Shown: positions 29,148 to 38,580 of the stretch, piece after piece
Numbering within the stretch: the stretch's first letter is position 1
How the letters are laid out: every line of letters starts with the position of its first letter
Assembly: GCF_036173065.1 (NCBI RefSeq)
Contig: NZ_CP108042.1
Location: 124,001 to 188,000, forward strand
Direction of reading: 5' to 3'
Length of the DNA stretch: 64,000 nucleotides
Source: Rhodococcus sp. NBC_00297
GTDB lineage: Bacteria > Actinomycetota > Actinomycetes > Mycobacteriales > Mycobacteriaceae
Translations under genes and position numbers: made by a program
The notes under the pieces: model-generated
Seen by the model: only the letters and a program-made list of their open reading frames with translations
What the model was told of the DNA's origin: nothing
The model's database searches: none

Positions 29148-30676
29148 ATCGGCACCGTGTCGCGCGACGGCCGCAGTTCGCGCTCGAGGATCTTGCCCGC
29201 GCCGCTCAGCGGAAGGGCCTCGAGGAACTCGACGGTGCGGGGGGTCTTGTACCCGGCCACGCGCGTGCGGACGAAATCACGCAGTTCGTCAGCGGTGGCG
29301 TCGGCACCCTCGGCCAGCACGACGCACGCATGGACGCGCTCACCCCAATCGGAGTCGGGAACACCGATCACGGCGCAGGCCATAACGGCCGGGTGCAGGC
29401 TCAGGGCGCTCTCCACCTCGGCGCTGTACACGTTCTCGCCACCGGTGATGATCATGTCCTTGAGACGATCGACGACGAAGAGGAAACCTTCCCCGTCCAG
29501 ATATCCCATGTCCCCGGTGTGCATCCATCCGTCGCGCAGCGCGTCGGCAGTCTCCTCCGGCTTGTTCCAGTACCCGAGCATCACATGTCCGCCCCGTACC
29601 ACGATCTCTCCGACGACACCGCTCGGCGCCGGTGCCCCGTCCGCGGTGACGACACGGACCTCGGAATGCGGTGCGGCGCGACCGGCCGACGCGATGCGCT
29701 CGCCCTCGTGGTGTTCGGGCCACAGCAGAGTGGCGACCGGAGACAACTCGGTCATTCCGTAGGCTTGGGTCAATCGAACGCGGGGGAGCCGGGCCCGTGT
29801 CCGTTCCAGGACGCCGGCGGAGATCACCGATCCTCCGTAAAGAATGCGCGAGAGGCTCCCGAGGTCGTGGCGGTCCACCGCTCCGGAATCCACGAGCATC
29901 TGAATCATCGTGGGCACCAACAACACGTCCGTGGCCGCGTGAGCTTCGATCGCCGCGGCGACGGCGTCCGGTTCGAAGAACGGAACCATGACATGCGTGC
30001 CACCCAGCATGATCTGGCCCACCCACGCCGCAAGATCGGCCAGGTGGAACATCGGAGCAGCATGGAGGAGGACCGAGCCCTCGTCGAGCAGCTGGCCAGT
30101 GGCGACCGTGCCCAGCGCGGAGGTCACCAGGTTCGCGTGCGACAGCATCACGCCCTTCGGGAATCCCGTGGTCCCACCGGTGTAGAAGAGCCCGGCGAGA
30201 TCGGCTCCGCTACGCCGAGCGTCGTCACACGGTTCCGATGATTCGACGAGACCTTCGTACGAGACCATCGAGTCGGGGGTGGGTCCCTCGCCGCAGTGCA
30301 CGATCGTCCGTAGACCCGGGCAGGAGGCGCGCAGCGCGGGTGCCATAGCGGCGAAGGTGTCGTCCAGAAGCAGCACGGTGGTGTCCGAGTCGTTGACGGC
30401 GTACGCGACTTCGACCGGGCTCCATCGGGTGTTGATCGGGTTGAGGACTGCGCCGGCCCACGGTACGGCCAGGAGATACTCCGAGTACCGGTCGCTGTTG
30501 AACGCCAGGATGCCCACGCGGTCACCCTCGGCGACTCCGAGGTCGTGGAGGCCGGATGCCACACGCGCGACACGGTCGTGTTGCTCGGCGAATGAGCGCA
30601 CGCGACCCATGAAGACGGAGGCCGGCCGATCAGGAGTGGTTCGAGCAGACCGGTGGAGGCCCTGGGTGAGATACAT
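29144..30676 (-). CDS. Acyl-CoA synthetase (AMP-forming)
   Basis: A 510-aa member of the ANL superfamily that adenylates a carboxylic acid and joins it to CoA. The P-loop-like motif YTGGTTGFPKGV, the A5-like QAYGMTEL and the C-terminal hinge region with GDMGYLDGEGFLFVVDRLKDMI are intact, as is the C-terminal catalytic Lys in LSGAGKI. Its length suits medium- or long-chain fatty-acid or aromatic-acid ligases. A strong palindrome at 30725 lies 49 bp upstream. Confidence 0.93.
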   Translation of the reverse strand: MYLTQGLHRSARTTPDRPASVFMGRVRSFAEQHDRVARVASGLHDLGVAEGDRVGILAFNSDRYSEYLLAVPWAGAVLNPINTRWSPVEVAYAVNDSDTTVLLLDDTFAAMAPALRASCPGLRTIVHCGEGPTPDSMVSYEGLVESSEPCDDARRSGADLAGLFYTGGTTGFPKGVMLSHANLVTSALGTVATGQLLDEGSVLLHAAPMFHLADLAAWVGQIMLGGTHVMVPFFEPDAVAAAIEAHAATDVLLVPTMIQMLVDSGAVDRHDLGSLSRILYGGSVISAGVLERTRARLPRVRLTQAYGMTELSPVATLLWPEHHEGERIASAGRAAPHSEVRVVTADGAPAPSGVVGEIVVRGGHVMLGYWNKPEETADALRDGWMHTGDMGYLDGEGFLFVVDRLKDMIITGGENVYSAEVESALSLHPAVMACAVIGVPDSDWGERVHACVVLAEGADATADELRDFVRTRVAGYKTPRTVEFLEALPLSGAGKILERELRPSRDTVPM

Positions 30677-30724
30677 GTCGCTCTACCTCTGCGATGGGTG
30701 GTGGGTGAGTGGGCTCACACTTGC

Positions 30725-30751
30725 ACGTTGTTGGCACAGTGTCAACAACGT
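30725..30751. promoter_or_regulatory. 27-bp near-perfect palindrome before the acyl-CoA ligase
   Basis: Arms ACGTTGTTG and CAACAACGT are perfect, and the 9-bp centre GCACAGTGT is symmetrical except for one pair. It is the probable operator of the TetR protein encoded at 30794-31426. A related GTTGGCA...TGCCAAC palindrome lies at 34878, ahead of the upstream part of the same gene set. Confidence 0.75.
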
Positions 30752-30793
30752 CGAAAGCGTTCCCGAACGTCGTCGAGCGACGTGAGCTCACAA

Positions 30794-31426
30794 CTATCGA
30801 CGCAAGTCTCGGGCTGTGACGAGGCACGTCGAGAGTGCTGCCACGAGGAGGCGTTCGACATCGTCTCGAGTCAGGCTGCCCCGAATGAGCCACTCGTGCC
30901 CTGCGGCCTTGACAAACCCCCCGTAGGCGCGGATGACGGAGACGGTGAGTTCACGCTCCTTCCGAGTGCCGTCGAACCCGACGGACGCGAGCACACGCTC
31001 GGCAGCGAGTTCGTCGGCTCGATCCAGAATTTCCGACACTTCGGGATCCACCCCGGTACCGCTCGCGATACGCACCCATGCTCGGCCGTGCGCTTCGATC
31101 ACGCCGACGAGCCAGTGCACCGCTCCCGCGACGCGTTCGTCGTGCGTCCCGGTCGGTAGATTCACGTCGTCCACGGGCGGCACGGTCACGAGGAATCGGA
31201 CGCATTCGAGGTACACGTCTCGCTTGCTGCCGATGTAGTGATGGATCAGGCCGCGAGCGACCCCGGCGGATCCGGCGATGTCCGCCATGGACACTTCACC
31301 GTACGGACGGTCGGCGAAGAGACGAACAGCGCTCGCAAGAATCTGCGTTCGCCGTTCGTCGGGTTCGAGCCTGCTGAAGCGAGGTGCTCGTACGCCAGGA
31401 GCATCGGTCTGCGGCATGGTCGCCAT
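30794..31426 (-). CDS. TetR-family regulator of the beta-oxidation operon
   Basis: A 210-aa TetR protein. The helix-turn-helix (RRTQILASAVRLFADRPYGEVSMADIAGSAGVARGLIHHYIGSKRDVY region) is well conserved. It lies between the FadJ-like gene and the acyl-CoA ligase on the same strand. Palindromes at 30725 and 34878 share the half-site GTTGGCA and are its likely targets. The starts at 31426 and 31417 are both possible. Confidence 0.9.
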   Translation of the reverse strand: MATMPQTDAPGVRAPRFSRLEPDERRTQILASAVRLFADRPYGEVSMADIAGSAGVARGLIHHYIGSKRDVYLECVRFLVTVPPVDDVNLPTGTHDERVAGAVHWLVGVIEAHGRAWVRIASGTGVDPEVSEILDRADELAAERVLASVGFDGTRKERELTVSVIRAYGGFVKAAGHEWLIRGSLTRDDVERLLVAALSTCLVTARDLRR

Positions 31427-31457
31427 GATGACATCGACTCTCGGCGGACCTCCACCG

Positions 31458-33632
31458 CTATCTGTGGGGCCTCGTCCGACCGCGCAGACTCCCGGGGACG
31501 ATGAAGCGGTCGCCGTACCGTTCGCGCAGGGTGTCGGCGCGCTCCACGAAGCCGGAGAGTCCGCCCTCGAATTGGTCGACGAACTGGACCACTCCACCGG
31601 TCCACGCTGGGTAACCGATGCCCATAAGAGAACCCACGTTTGCTTCGGCGGCGGTGCGTACGATGCCGGCATCGAGACAGGCGATCGCGTCGAGTGCCTG
31701 CGCGACCAACATGCGATCCATCATGTCTTCGTAAGGAATGCCGTGTTCCGGGCGGTGCCAGCGCTCGACGAGGCCCGGCCACAGCCCGATCCGGGCCCCT
31801 GTGTCGTCGTAGTCGTAGAACCCGCGACCGGCCCTGCGGCCGGGGCGGTCGTGGTCATCGATCATGCTGTCGACTAGCGCATACGACTTCGACTCCGTCC
31901 ACAGATCCCCGCGCCGCTGCGTCGCTCCCGCCATGCCGACGCGGATGTGGCGAGACAACGTCAACGAAATTTCGTCCATCAGCGCCAGAGCGCCGGTGGG
32001 GTAGCCCGCTCCGGCTGCGGCACGTTCGACGGTCTGCGGGTGCACCCCTTCGGCGACGAGGGAGATCGCCTCGTCCATGAATCGACCGATCACCCTGGTG
32101 GTGAAGAATCCGTGACTGTCTCTCACCACGATGGGGGTCTTGCGGATCGCCTGCACGAAGTCCATTGCGCGCGCCAGTGTTACGTCTGTCGTCTTCTCTC
32201 CGACGACCACCTCCACCAGTGGCATCTTGTCGACTGGGGAGAAGAAATGGGTGCCGATGACATCCGATTCACGGGCAATGCCCGCTGCGATTTTCGACAC
32301 CGGAAGTGTGGAGGTGTTCGTGCAGAGCAATGCATCGGGGGCGACGTGCCCGGCAACGCGATCGAAGACGCCTACCTTCACGGCGAGGTCCTCGAAGACG
32401 GCTTCGACCACCAGGTCGCATCCCGCCGCGGCGGCGGGATCGTCGGTCGGAGTGATGAGCTGGAGCACCGCGTCCGCCCGCGCAAGCGTAGTTCGGCTGG
32501 CGGAGATCTGCTTGCCCAGGATTGTCCGTGAGTATTGCTTGCCGCGTTCGGCCGCTTCAGCCGTCACGTCCAGTAACACGACCGGGATGCCCGCCGAGGC
32601 GACCACGTGGGTGATCGCCGCGCCCATCATCCCCGCGCCCACCACCAGTACTCGGGTCGGTTCTCGCCGGGGCTCGCCCGACGGGCGGGACGCGCCCTTG
32701 GTGACGGCCCCCATGTCGAAGAAAAGCGACTGAATCAAATTTCCCGACGTGGCCCCGCAGACCAGTTCCGTGCAGTACCGAGTCTCGAGCGCAAACGCGG
32801 CATCGGCGTCGAGCGCGGCTCCGTCGACCGCCGTGAGAAACACCGCTTCGGAGGCGGATCGCTGCGCGCCGCGAAGTCGTTCACGATCGGTGATGGGGAT
32901 CGGTGTGAATGCCGTGGACGCCTCGGCCCGAGTGGGGGTCCCGCCCGGCACCGAGAAACCTTCGTGGTCCCACGGTTGTCGGGCGCCGGGATTGGCCCGA
33001 ATCCAGTGGTGCGCGCTGCGCAGAAGGGCGTCGGGGGAGTCGGCGATCTCGTCGACGAGACCGACCTTCAATGCTGCGGCTGGGCGGTAGCGCTGACCAC
33101 GACCTACGACACTGGTCAGTGCGGTGGTCACCCCCAGCATTCGGGTCACCCGCGTCACTCCTCCTGCACCCGGCAGCAGTCCGAGGGTGACCTCGGGTGT
33201 ACCGAATCGCGACGACGGGCGGTCGAGGGCGATGCGGCGGTGACACGCCAGAGCGACCTCGAAGCCACCGCCGAGCGCGGTGCCGGTCAGTGCGGCCACC
33301 ACGGGGCGACCCAGCGTCTCGAGCCGTCGGAGGTTGTTCTTGGTGAAGTCGAGCGCCGCCGCGATTCGACCCTCGTCATCGGGCCCGGCGTCGCGGAGCA
33401 GTTCCAGATCACCGCCGGCGAAGAAGGAATCCTTTCCTGAGGTCATCACGACTCCGACATAGTCGTCTCGGTGGCGTTCCAGCCACGCCACCGTGTCGGC
33501 GAACGACCGCCCGAACGCGTCATTCATGGTGTTGGTCGGCTGTGTCGGATCGTCCATGACGAGCCGGGCGATTCGCTCGTCGTCGACGACGACGGTGATG
33601 GTGGGCGTTTCGAGAACGACGTTCTCGGTCAT
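31458..33632 (-). CDS. Fatty-acid oxidation multifunctional enzyme (hydratase/3-hydroxyacyl-CoA dehydrogenase)
   Basis: A 724-aa FadB/FadJ-type fusion. The N-terminal crotonase domain (about 1-200) has SGKDSFFAGGDLELL and GGGFEVALACHRRIA with catalytic GLLPGAGG. The C-terminal dehydrogenase has the Rossmann motif VVGAGMMGAAI, the THFFSP segment with the catalytic His and a second 3HCDH domain. It hydrates enoyl-CoA and oxidises the 3-hydroxyacyl-CoA. ATG 33632 with AGGA is preferred over the overlapping ATG at 33662. No thiolase is nearby, so the last step must be encoded elsewhere. Confidence 0.93.
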   Translation of the reverse strand: MTENVVLETPTITVVVDDERIARLVMDDPTQPTNTMNDAFGRSFADTVAWLERHRDDYVGVVMTSGKDSFFAGGDLELLRDAGPDDEGRIAAALDFTKNNLRRLETLGRPVVAALTGTALGGGFEVALACHRRIALDRPSSRFGTPEVTLGLLPGAGGVTRVTRMLGVTTALTSVVGRGQRYRPAAALKVGLVDEIADSPDALLRSAHHWIRANPGARQPWDHEGFSVPGGTPTRAEASTAFTPIPITDRERLRGAQRSASEAVFLTAVDGAALDADAAFALETRYCTELVCGATSGNLIQSLFFDMGAVTKGASRPSGEPRREPTRVLVVGAGMMGAAITHVVASAGIPVVLLDVTAEAAERGKQYSRTILGKQISASRTTLARADAVLQLITPTDDPAAAAGCDLVVEAVFEDLAVKVGVFDRVAGHVAPDALLCTNTSTLPVSKIAAGIARESDVIGTHFFSPVDKMPLVEVVVGEKTTDVTLARAMDFVQAIRKTPIVVRDSHGFFTTRVIGRFMDEAISLVAEGVHPQTVERAAAGAGYPTGALALMDEISLTLSRHIRVGMAGATQRRGDLWTESKSYALVDSMIDDHDRPGRRAGRGFYDYDDTGARIGLWPGLVERWHRPEHGIPYEDMMDRMLVAQALDAIACLDAGIVRTAAEANVGSLMGIGYPAWTGGVVQFVDQFEGGLSGFVERADTLRERYGDRFIVPGSLRGRTRPHR

Positions 33633-33658
33633 GGGAGTCCTTCGAGTCGGTGAGTTGG

Positions 33659-34813
33659 TCATAGCGAGCGAGCCACGATGTCTTTCATGACTTCGTTGGC
33701 GCCGGCGTAGATGCGCGAGATGCGGCTGTCGAGGTACATGCGCGCGATGGGGTATTCCTCCATGTACCCGTACCCGCCGAACAACTGAAGGCAGCGATCG
33801 ACCACCTCGACCTGTCGGTCTGTGGTCCAGTACTTCACCATTGCCGCCGTCGGAACATCGAGGTCACCGGTGAGGTGCTTGTCGACGGCATCGCGAACGA
33901 ACGTGTCGACGACGCGTCCGAGGGTGGCGCACTCGGCCAGTTCGAATCGCGTGTTCTGGAGGTCGAAAATGGTGCGTCCGAACGCATTGCGCGATTTTGT
34001 GTACGCGACGCACTCCCGGACCGCAGAGTCGATCATCGCGCTCGCGGCGACGCCGCAGATGAGGCGTTCCTGGGGAAGTTGCTCCATCAGCTGCACGAAG
34101 CCGTGCCCCTCCGTATCTCCCAGCAGATGAGGCACAGGCACACGCATGCCGTCGAACGTCAGCTCGGTCGTGTCCTGACCTTTCTGTCCGATCTTGTGCA
34201 GCAACTGACCACGGGTGAAACCGGGCGTGTCGTCGGATACCTCTGCCACCAGCAATGACACCCCTCGCGCCCCCGCGTCCGGGTCGGTCTTGACCGCAAT
34301 GATGAGAAGGTCGCAGCTGCCGCCGTTGGAAATGAAGGTCTTGCTTCCCGTCACGACATAGTCATCGCCGTTCCGGACTGCCCGCGTCCGTATCGCCTGC
34401 AGGTCGGACCCGGTACCGGGTTCGGTCATGGCGATGGCGCCGATCCATTCCCCCGAACACAGGCGGGGCAACCACCTCAGCTTGTTTCTCTCCGAGGCGT
34501 ACGCGAGCAAGTAATGCGGAACGATCCCGCAATGCACTCCGAGTTGGAGAGACGAGTCGCCGGCCCTGACCTGCTCCTCGAACAGCACGGCCTCATGGCG
34601 GAAGTCCCCGCCTCCGCCGCCGTACTGCTCGGGAACGGACATCCCGAGCAGTCCGTGGCGGCCAGCGCTGCGGTAGACCTCGCGATCAGGACGACCCGCT
34701 GTGGCGAACTCCTCTCGCCGGGGTGCCACCTCGCTCGCGAAGAAGTCCCGCGCCAGGGCACGGACATCGTTGAGTTCGTCGACGCTGTGCGCCCTGGCGG
34801 CAACGGTCGTCAT
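33659..34813 (-). CDS. Acyl-CoA dehydrogenase
   Basis: A 384-aa FAD flavoprotein for the first step of beta-oxidation. Family signatures IAMTEPGTGSDLQ and the C-terminal QLFGGYGYMEEYPIARMYLDSRISRIYAG are intact. The catalytic Glu expected in the latter region is present (YAGANEVMKDI). The ATG at 34813 has an AGAGG site. It is first gene of the leftward operon, 65 bp below the palindrome at 34878. Confidence 0.95.
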   Translation of the reverse strand: MTTVAARAHSVDELNDVRALARDFFASEVAPRREEFATAGRPDREVYRSAGRHGLLGMSVPEQYGGGGGDFRHEAVLFEEQVRAGDSSLQLGVHCGIVPHYLLAYASERNKLRWLPRLCSGEWIGAIAMTEPGTGSDLQAIRTRAVRNGDDYVVTGSKTFISNGGSCDLLIIAVKTDPDAGARGVSLLVAEVSDDTPGFTRGQLLHKIGQKGQDTTELTFDGMRVPVPHLLGDTEGHGFVQLMEQLPQERLICGVAASAMIDSAVRECVAYTKSRNAFGRTIFDLQNTRFELAECATLGRVVDTFVRDAVDKHLTGDLDVPTAAMVKYWTTDRQVEVVDRCLQLFGGYGYMEEYPIARMYLDSRISRIYAGANEVMKDIVARSL

Positions 34814-34877
34814 CTGCCCCACCTCTCTTCGGTGACCCTGCGTGGCCGTTGCATACGACCGCGGGGGATCAATCCCA

Positions 34878-34894
34878 GTTGGCATTGTGCCAAC
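34878..34894. promoter_or_regulatory. 17-bp palindrome before the acyl-CoA dehydrogenase
   Basis: GTTGGCATTGTGCCAAC: perfect 7-bp arms around TTG. It matches the core of the palindrome at 30725 (TTGGCACAGTGTCAA), so both ends of the operon look controlled by one TetR repressor. Confidence 0.7.
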
Positions 34895-35055
34895 AAGAAT
34901 GTGTCACGTTGATTCCGGTGTCAATGCGCTACACCTACGGCGCGTCCACCCGCGACCGCCGCCGAACGCGCGTCGCAGCACCGACAGGGAGTTCGACATG
35001 CCACGTTTCGCTGAATGCCGCACCATTTGACGACTTCAATGCCGTTCATATTCGC

Positions 35056-35300
35056 TGACCGATTCATAACGCGCTGTCGCCGAGTCGACCGCTGCGCGAC
35101 AGCTGTGGAAGGACGCCTACATCCGGGGCCGAGGCGTCCCCGCACAAGGAGATCTATCGGGCGCCATGCCGTCCCACCGGGATCGCGGCGAACCCGGCGG
35201 CGTTGACGCCGGGCCGTCTGGAGTGAGGCAACGCCCGGTCTCGGCCCTAGCTGCCGAACGCGTCCGTGAGGTCGCCAGTTCCAGAGGCACCGGCTACGTC
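35056..35300. repeat. Dispersed repeat, copy A
   Basis: About 245 bp clearly similar (roughly 85 percent by eye, with small indels) to 60486-60735. Shared landmarks are an AGCTGTGG-AGGACGC-TACATCCGG stretch, an ATCTATCGG-GCGCCATGCCG stretch, a hairpin and a common minus-strand gene end encoding DLTDAFGS. In this copy several frameshifts have accumulated. The flanks of the two copies are unrelated. Confidence 0.7.
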
Positions 35301-35474
35301 GACGTCCGGTGCCAGTTGCACTCCGATGCTCCACAAGCCCGGCCGAGTCGACCACGGTGTGCCATGACTCGTCCGTCGAGCACTCCAGCCCAGAACGTGC
35401 TCTCGGCGTGGAGGTCGGCTGCGTCGAACACGACGACCCGGCGAATGATTCGCACGGCCACAAATGCTACTCAC
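35247..35474 (-). pseudogene. Decayed VOC (glyoxalase-like) protein gene
   Basis: Pieces of a VOC-fold protein are spread over different frames of the minus strand: RRVVVFDAADLHAESTFWAG, then WHTVVDSAGL, then WSIGVQLAPDVD. At least two frameshifts separate them. The gene ends in the DLTDAFGS* tail that belongs to the dispersed repeat. Full-length homologues are about 120-140 aa, so the C-terminal half has been replaced by the repeat. Confidence 0.55.
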
Positions 35475-35930
35475 GGCAGAAACGGATCACGGCGTGTTCG
35501 CGTACCGCGTGATCGACCATCCGGTCCGCGGCTAACCGCTTGTCCCCCCTCACAATTTCGCCGGGTCGGCGTATTGCGGCAAGACCCACTGTGCACCGCA
35601 CAATTGCCCGGCATATCACCGAGCGGAGGGCTCCGATGGCAGGAGCTCCGAAACGCCGGCGCGTTCTCAGGTGCACGAGTCCGGGGCGTACTTGACCCGA
35701 ACGTCACCGGCAAGAAGTTCCCCGGCAGTCCGACCGGTCGTACCGCAGCCGACGACCGGTCCAGGATCTCGGCGAGATGACCGACTTAGGTCGACTATTC
35801 ACCGGAGTACCTGCGTAGTTTCCGAGCGGGATTGGCCGAGCTGCGGCGGCGTGGCGACGACGTCGTGTTCGACTAGCGGGGCCGAGGCGGCGCGAGTCTT
35901 ACCTGCCGATTTCACCCGTGAGTGCCGCAG
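35475..35930. other. Intergenic debris between the VOC remnant and the GAF-ANTAR gene
   Basis: No intact gene. At 35790-35876 the plus strand encodes a 28-residue stretch (including EYLRSFRAGLAELRRRGDDV) ending in a TAG, which reads like the C-terminal end of a lost gene. Nothing else in the interval is recognised. Confidence 0.4.
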
Positions 35931-36716
35931 TCAGCGGGGCCGTTTCTGTGGGTCCCGCACCGATTCGATGAGCTCGACGGCGAGGTCGCGCACCTTGCGG
36001 TTGGTGTGCTGGGACCGCTCCACCATCACCTGGAACGCCTCGTCGGCGGAGACGCCGTGCACGGCCATCAGGATGCCCTTGGCCTGCTCGATCGGGCCTC
36101 GGTGCGCCATCGCCTCGCGCAGCCCCTGCACCTCGGAGCGCAGGGTGTCGAAGCGGTCGTAGTCCCCGAGCACCTCCGAGAGCATGGCGGTCAGGCCGAC
36201 TGCGGTGTCGACGTCGGATTCGGTGAACGCCGACGGCGCTTCCCCGTAGAGGTTGAGTGAGCCGAATCGCCTGCGTTCGGTGCTGAGCGGCACGGCGAGG
36301 AACGAGTGGATGTTCTCCTCGCGGGCGGTGTCGGCGAACCGTGGCCACCGCCGCTCGGCTTGGACCGAGTCGACCCGGACGACCTCTCCGGTGCGGGCGG
36401 CGTGCAGGCACGGTCCGGATCCGGCTTCGTACTGGTCGGCGTCCACGCGCAGGGTGCGGGCGTCGCTGTGCACGGCGGTGAACATGCGGTTCGCCACGTG
36501 CACGGTGACCCCGCAACTGGCGGCGCCGTCGATGGCCTTCGACGACAGCGCCACCAACGACCGCAACGCACGGTCGAGTCCCTCATCGGTGTCGACGGAC
36601 GTCCCGAGCGCGCCGCGGAGGTCGGCCTCCTGCCCGGGGTGGCCCCACCGCACGTGCGGAGTGTCGCTCTCGCGGACCGAGTCCTGCGTCGCCCGGTGCG
36701 CGTCCTCCTTGTCCAT
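35931..36716 (-). CDS. GAF and ANTAR domain signalling protein
   Basis: A 261-aa sensor-output protein. A GAF domain (about residues 40-185, with GSGPCLHAARTGEVVRVDS and SFLAVPLS) senses a small ligand or redox state. The C-terminal ANTAR domain (HRGPIEQAKGILMAVHGVSADEAFQVMVERSQ) binds RNA hairpins and acts by antitermination. The start is probably ATG 36716. A paralogue lies at 37300. The target transcripts are unknown. Confidence 0.88.
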   Translation of the reverse strand: MDKEDAHRATQDSVRESDTPHVRWGHPGQEADLRGALGTSVDTDEGLDRALRSLVALSSKAIDGAASCGVTVHVANRMFTAVHSDARTLRVDADQYEAGSGPCLHAARTGEVVRVDSVQAERRWPRFADTAREENIHSFLAVPLSTERRRFGSLNLYGEAPSAFTESDVDTAVGLTAMLSEVLGDYDRFDTLRSEVQGLREAMAHRGPIEQAKGILMAVHGVSADEAFQVMVERSQHTNRKVRDLAVELIESVRDPQKRPR

Positions 36717-36820
36717 GACCACAAGTATGACCCGGCGAGTCACGGACACCCGCCAGAACGACCGGACCCTGTGCGCCGGGCGGGGGAGCGATCTGCCGAT
36801 GCGTCCGTGTCGGTGGGTCC

Positions 36821-37075
36821 GTGCTGCTCCATCGAGTCACCGACACCGTGATGGGCGTGCCGCCACCGGGCAGCCCGCAGTGGCGCACACGGTTCCACAA
36901 TTCCGACGAGATCACCCGCGCAGTGCGCAGCACCCGCCGCGCAGAGCTGCGAGCCCTCATCGCCGAGCGGGCGGGAGTGGCGGATCCCGCTGCCGCACCG
37001 CAGCCGCGCCGGCCCAGCAGCGCACCGCGGCGCCGACGAGCACGACTCGATCCGGCGCAACTGTCCATCTTCTAG
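36821..37075 (+). CDS. Small basic hypothetical protein
   Basis: 84 aa from GTG 36821, or 74 from ATG 36851. It is rich in Arg, Ala and Pro, with a helical stretch DEITRAVRSTRRAELRALIA and an SIF C-terminus. No family recognised. It is divergent from the GAF-ANTAR gene to its left. It may be real because its codon use keeps high third-position GC, but shadow coding cannot be excluded. Nothing is recognised between it and 37300. Confidence 0.4.
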   Translation: MLLHRVTDTVMGVPPPGSPQWRTRFHNSDEITRAVRSTRRAELRALIAERAGVADPAAAPQPRRPSSAPRRRRARLDPAQLSIF

Positions 37076-37299
37076 CCGCACACGGAACACGCCCAACACT
37101 ATTAGTGCAGAACACATAACGATCGTCGGCCACGGTGCCGACAGAAACCCGATGCCACCTCGACGAGAGGGCGCGAGCGCAGGCCCGACGGTAAGCCCTC
37201 AGCGGTCGCTGGGCGAAAGGGTGATCAGAGTACGGCCCGCCGACGCCGGAGACGAGCACCGCTGTCAGCCGGATGTGAAGTCGCCGGGCTGACGAATGG

Positions 37300-38010
37300 T
37301 CACTCGCTGTCTCGTCGGGCGATGCGTTCGGCGAGGTCGTTGACGGGTATGTGCCAGTCCTGCGACAGACGCACCAGCATCGAGAACGCCGCATCGGCTC
37401 GGAGGTCGTAGCGTTCCATGATGATGCCCTTCGCCTGACCGATGACATCCCTGGTCACGAGGGCCGATTCGAGTTGCGCTTCTCGTTCGGCGGCGACGAG
37501 AGCGACGGCGGCGTGAGTGGCGAGCAGGACTCCGGCGTCGTCGTCGGTGTCATCGAACCCGTGCGAAGTGTCGGAATACAGGTTGAGCGCCCCGAGGTGG
37601 TCGTGGTGGGTGTACAGGCGGAAGGTGAGCATCGAGCGCACGCCTCGACCTGCGGCGGCGGGGGCAAAAATGGGCCACCGATCCTCGGCGGCCATGTCGG
37701 TCACTCGGACACTGTGGTGTTTCCACACAGTGTCGAGACAGGGGCCCTCTCCGCACTGTTCTTGAAGTCGATCGATGACGCGGGGCAGGGCGTCGGTGGC
37801 GGCACGGTAGTCGACCTTGTGGTTCTTGGTCACGAGGGTGATGCCGGCATGGTCGGCGCCGGGAATCAGCTCCACCGCATGGGCGGTAATGGCAGCGAGG
37901 GTCTCGTCGACGCTGCCATGATCGACTTGAATGGTGCGGGCCATCTCGGCCAGCGCCCGTCCCAACGATCCTGGCTCCGGATCGCCACCGCTCTCCCGGT
38001 TGTCGGGCAT
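37300..38010 (-). CDS. GAF and ANTAR domain signalling protein
   Basis: A 236-aa paralogue of the protein at 35931. The GAF domain (about 20-170) contains QEQCGEGPCLDTVWKHHSVR and MLTFRLYT; the ANTAR domain is VIGQAKGIIMERYDLRADAAF and the following helix. The ATG at 38010 is preceded by AAAGG. It is divergent from a tiny ANTAR-only gene at 38189, so the pair may form one regulatory unit. Confidence 0.88.
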   Translation of the reverse strand: MPDNRESGGDPEPGSLGRALAEMARTIQVDHGSVDETLAAITAHAVELIPGADHAGITLVTKNHKVDYRAATDALPRVIDRLQEQCGEGPCLDTVWKHHSVRVTDMAAEDRWPIFAPAAAGRGVRSMLTFRLYTHHDHLGALNLYSDTSHGFDDTDDDAGVLLATHAAVALVAAEREAQLESALVTRDVIGQAKGIIMERYDLRADAAFSMLVRLSQDWHIPVNDLAERIARRDSE

Positions 38011-38188
38011 GGTCACCTTTTCGTCTGCTGATGGGGCACGTACCGGGTATGCGGATCGTGGCGCCACCTTGTCACACCCGACGGCGTAGGGTCGGCTTCG
38101 TTCGGTACAGCCCCTGCCGTTCGGATCTTTTGTCCGAACTCTGTCGCGCGCCTGTCTCCCACAGAGCGTGAACCCGGGAGCGTGCCCG

Positions 38189-38419
38189 ATGTCGCAGCAC
38201 CAGCCAGCCGATTCACCCGACGACACCAAACAAGCCGCACGTCTGCGGTCTGCTCTAGACCACCGGCGCATCGAGGCGATGGCGGTGGGCATCGTGATGG
38301 TGATCGACGACGTCGGCATTCTCGAGGCCACCGCCCGAATCGCCGCCGACGCGCAGCGTCAAGGTATGGACATCCATGCTCTCGCCGCGACGATCTGCCA
38401 TACACGTATCTATCCGTGA
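38189..38419 (+). CDS. Stand-alone ANTAR-like domain protein
   Basis: About 76 aa, essentially only an ANTAR-like three-helix region: RRIEAMAVGIVMVIDDVGILEATARIAADA, then a third helix. It lacks a sensor domain. It could bind the same RNA hairpins as the GAF-ANTAR protein encoded divergently, or modulate it by dimerisation. ATG 38189 follows GGGAG; a GTG at 38168 is an alternative. The 38420-38580 gap shows nothing recognised. Confidence 0.65.
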   Translation: MSQHQPADSPDDTKQAARLRSALDHRRIEAMAVGIVMVIDDVGILEATARIAADAQRQGMDIHALAATICHTRIYP

Positions 38420-38580
38420 AGCCGGTGGGTACGCCGCACCGGTGCGGCCAACCCGAGTGACTTGCACGGGATGACCGGACGACATGCAACGACGATCGCT
38501 TTCCAGTGGACGTCATCCCTCGGGACGCTCATCCGGTGGCCGGCCGCCGCCGGGCTGGACTCGACCGGCAACCGTTCTGC

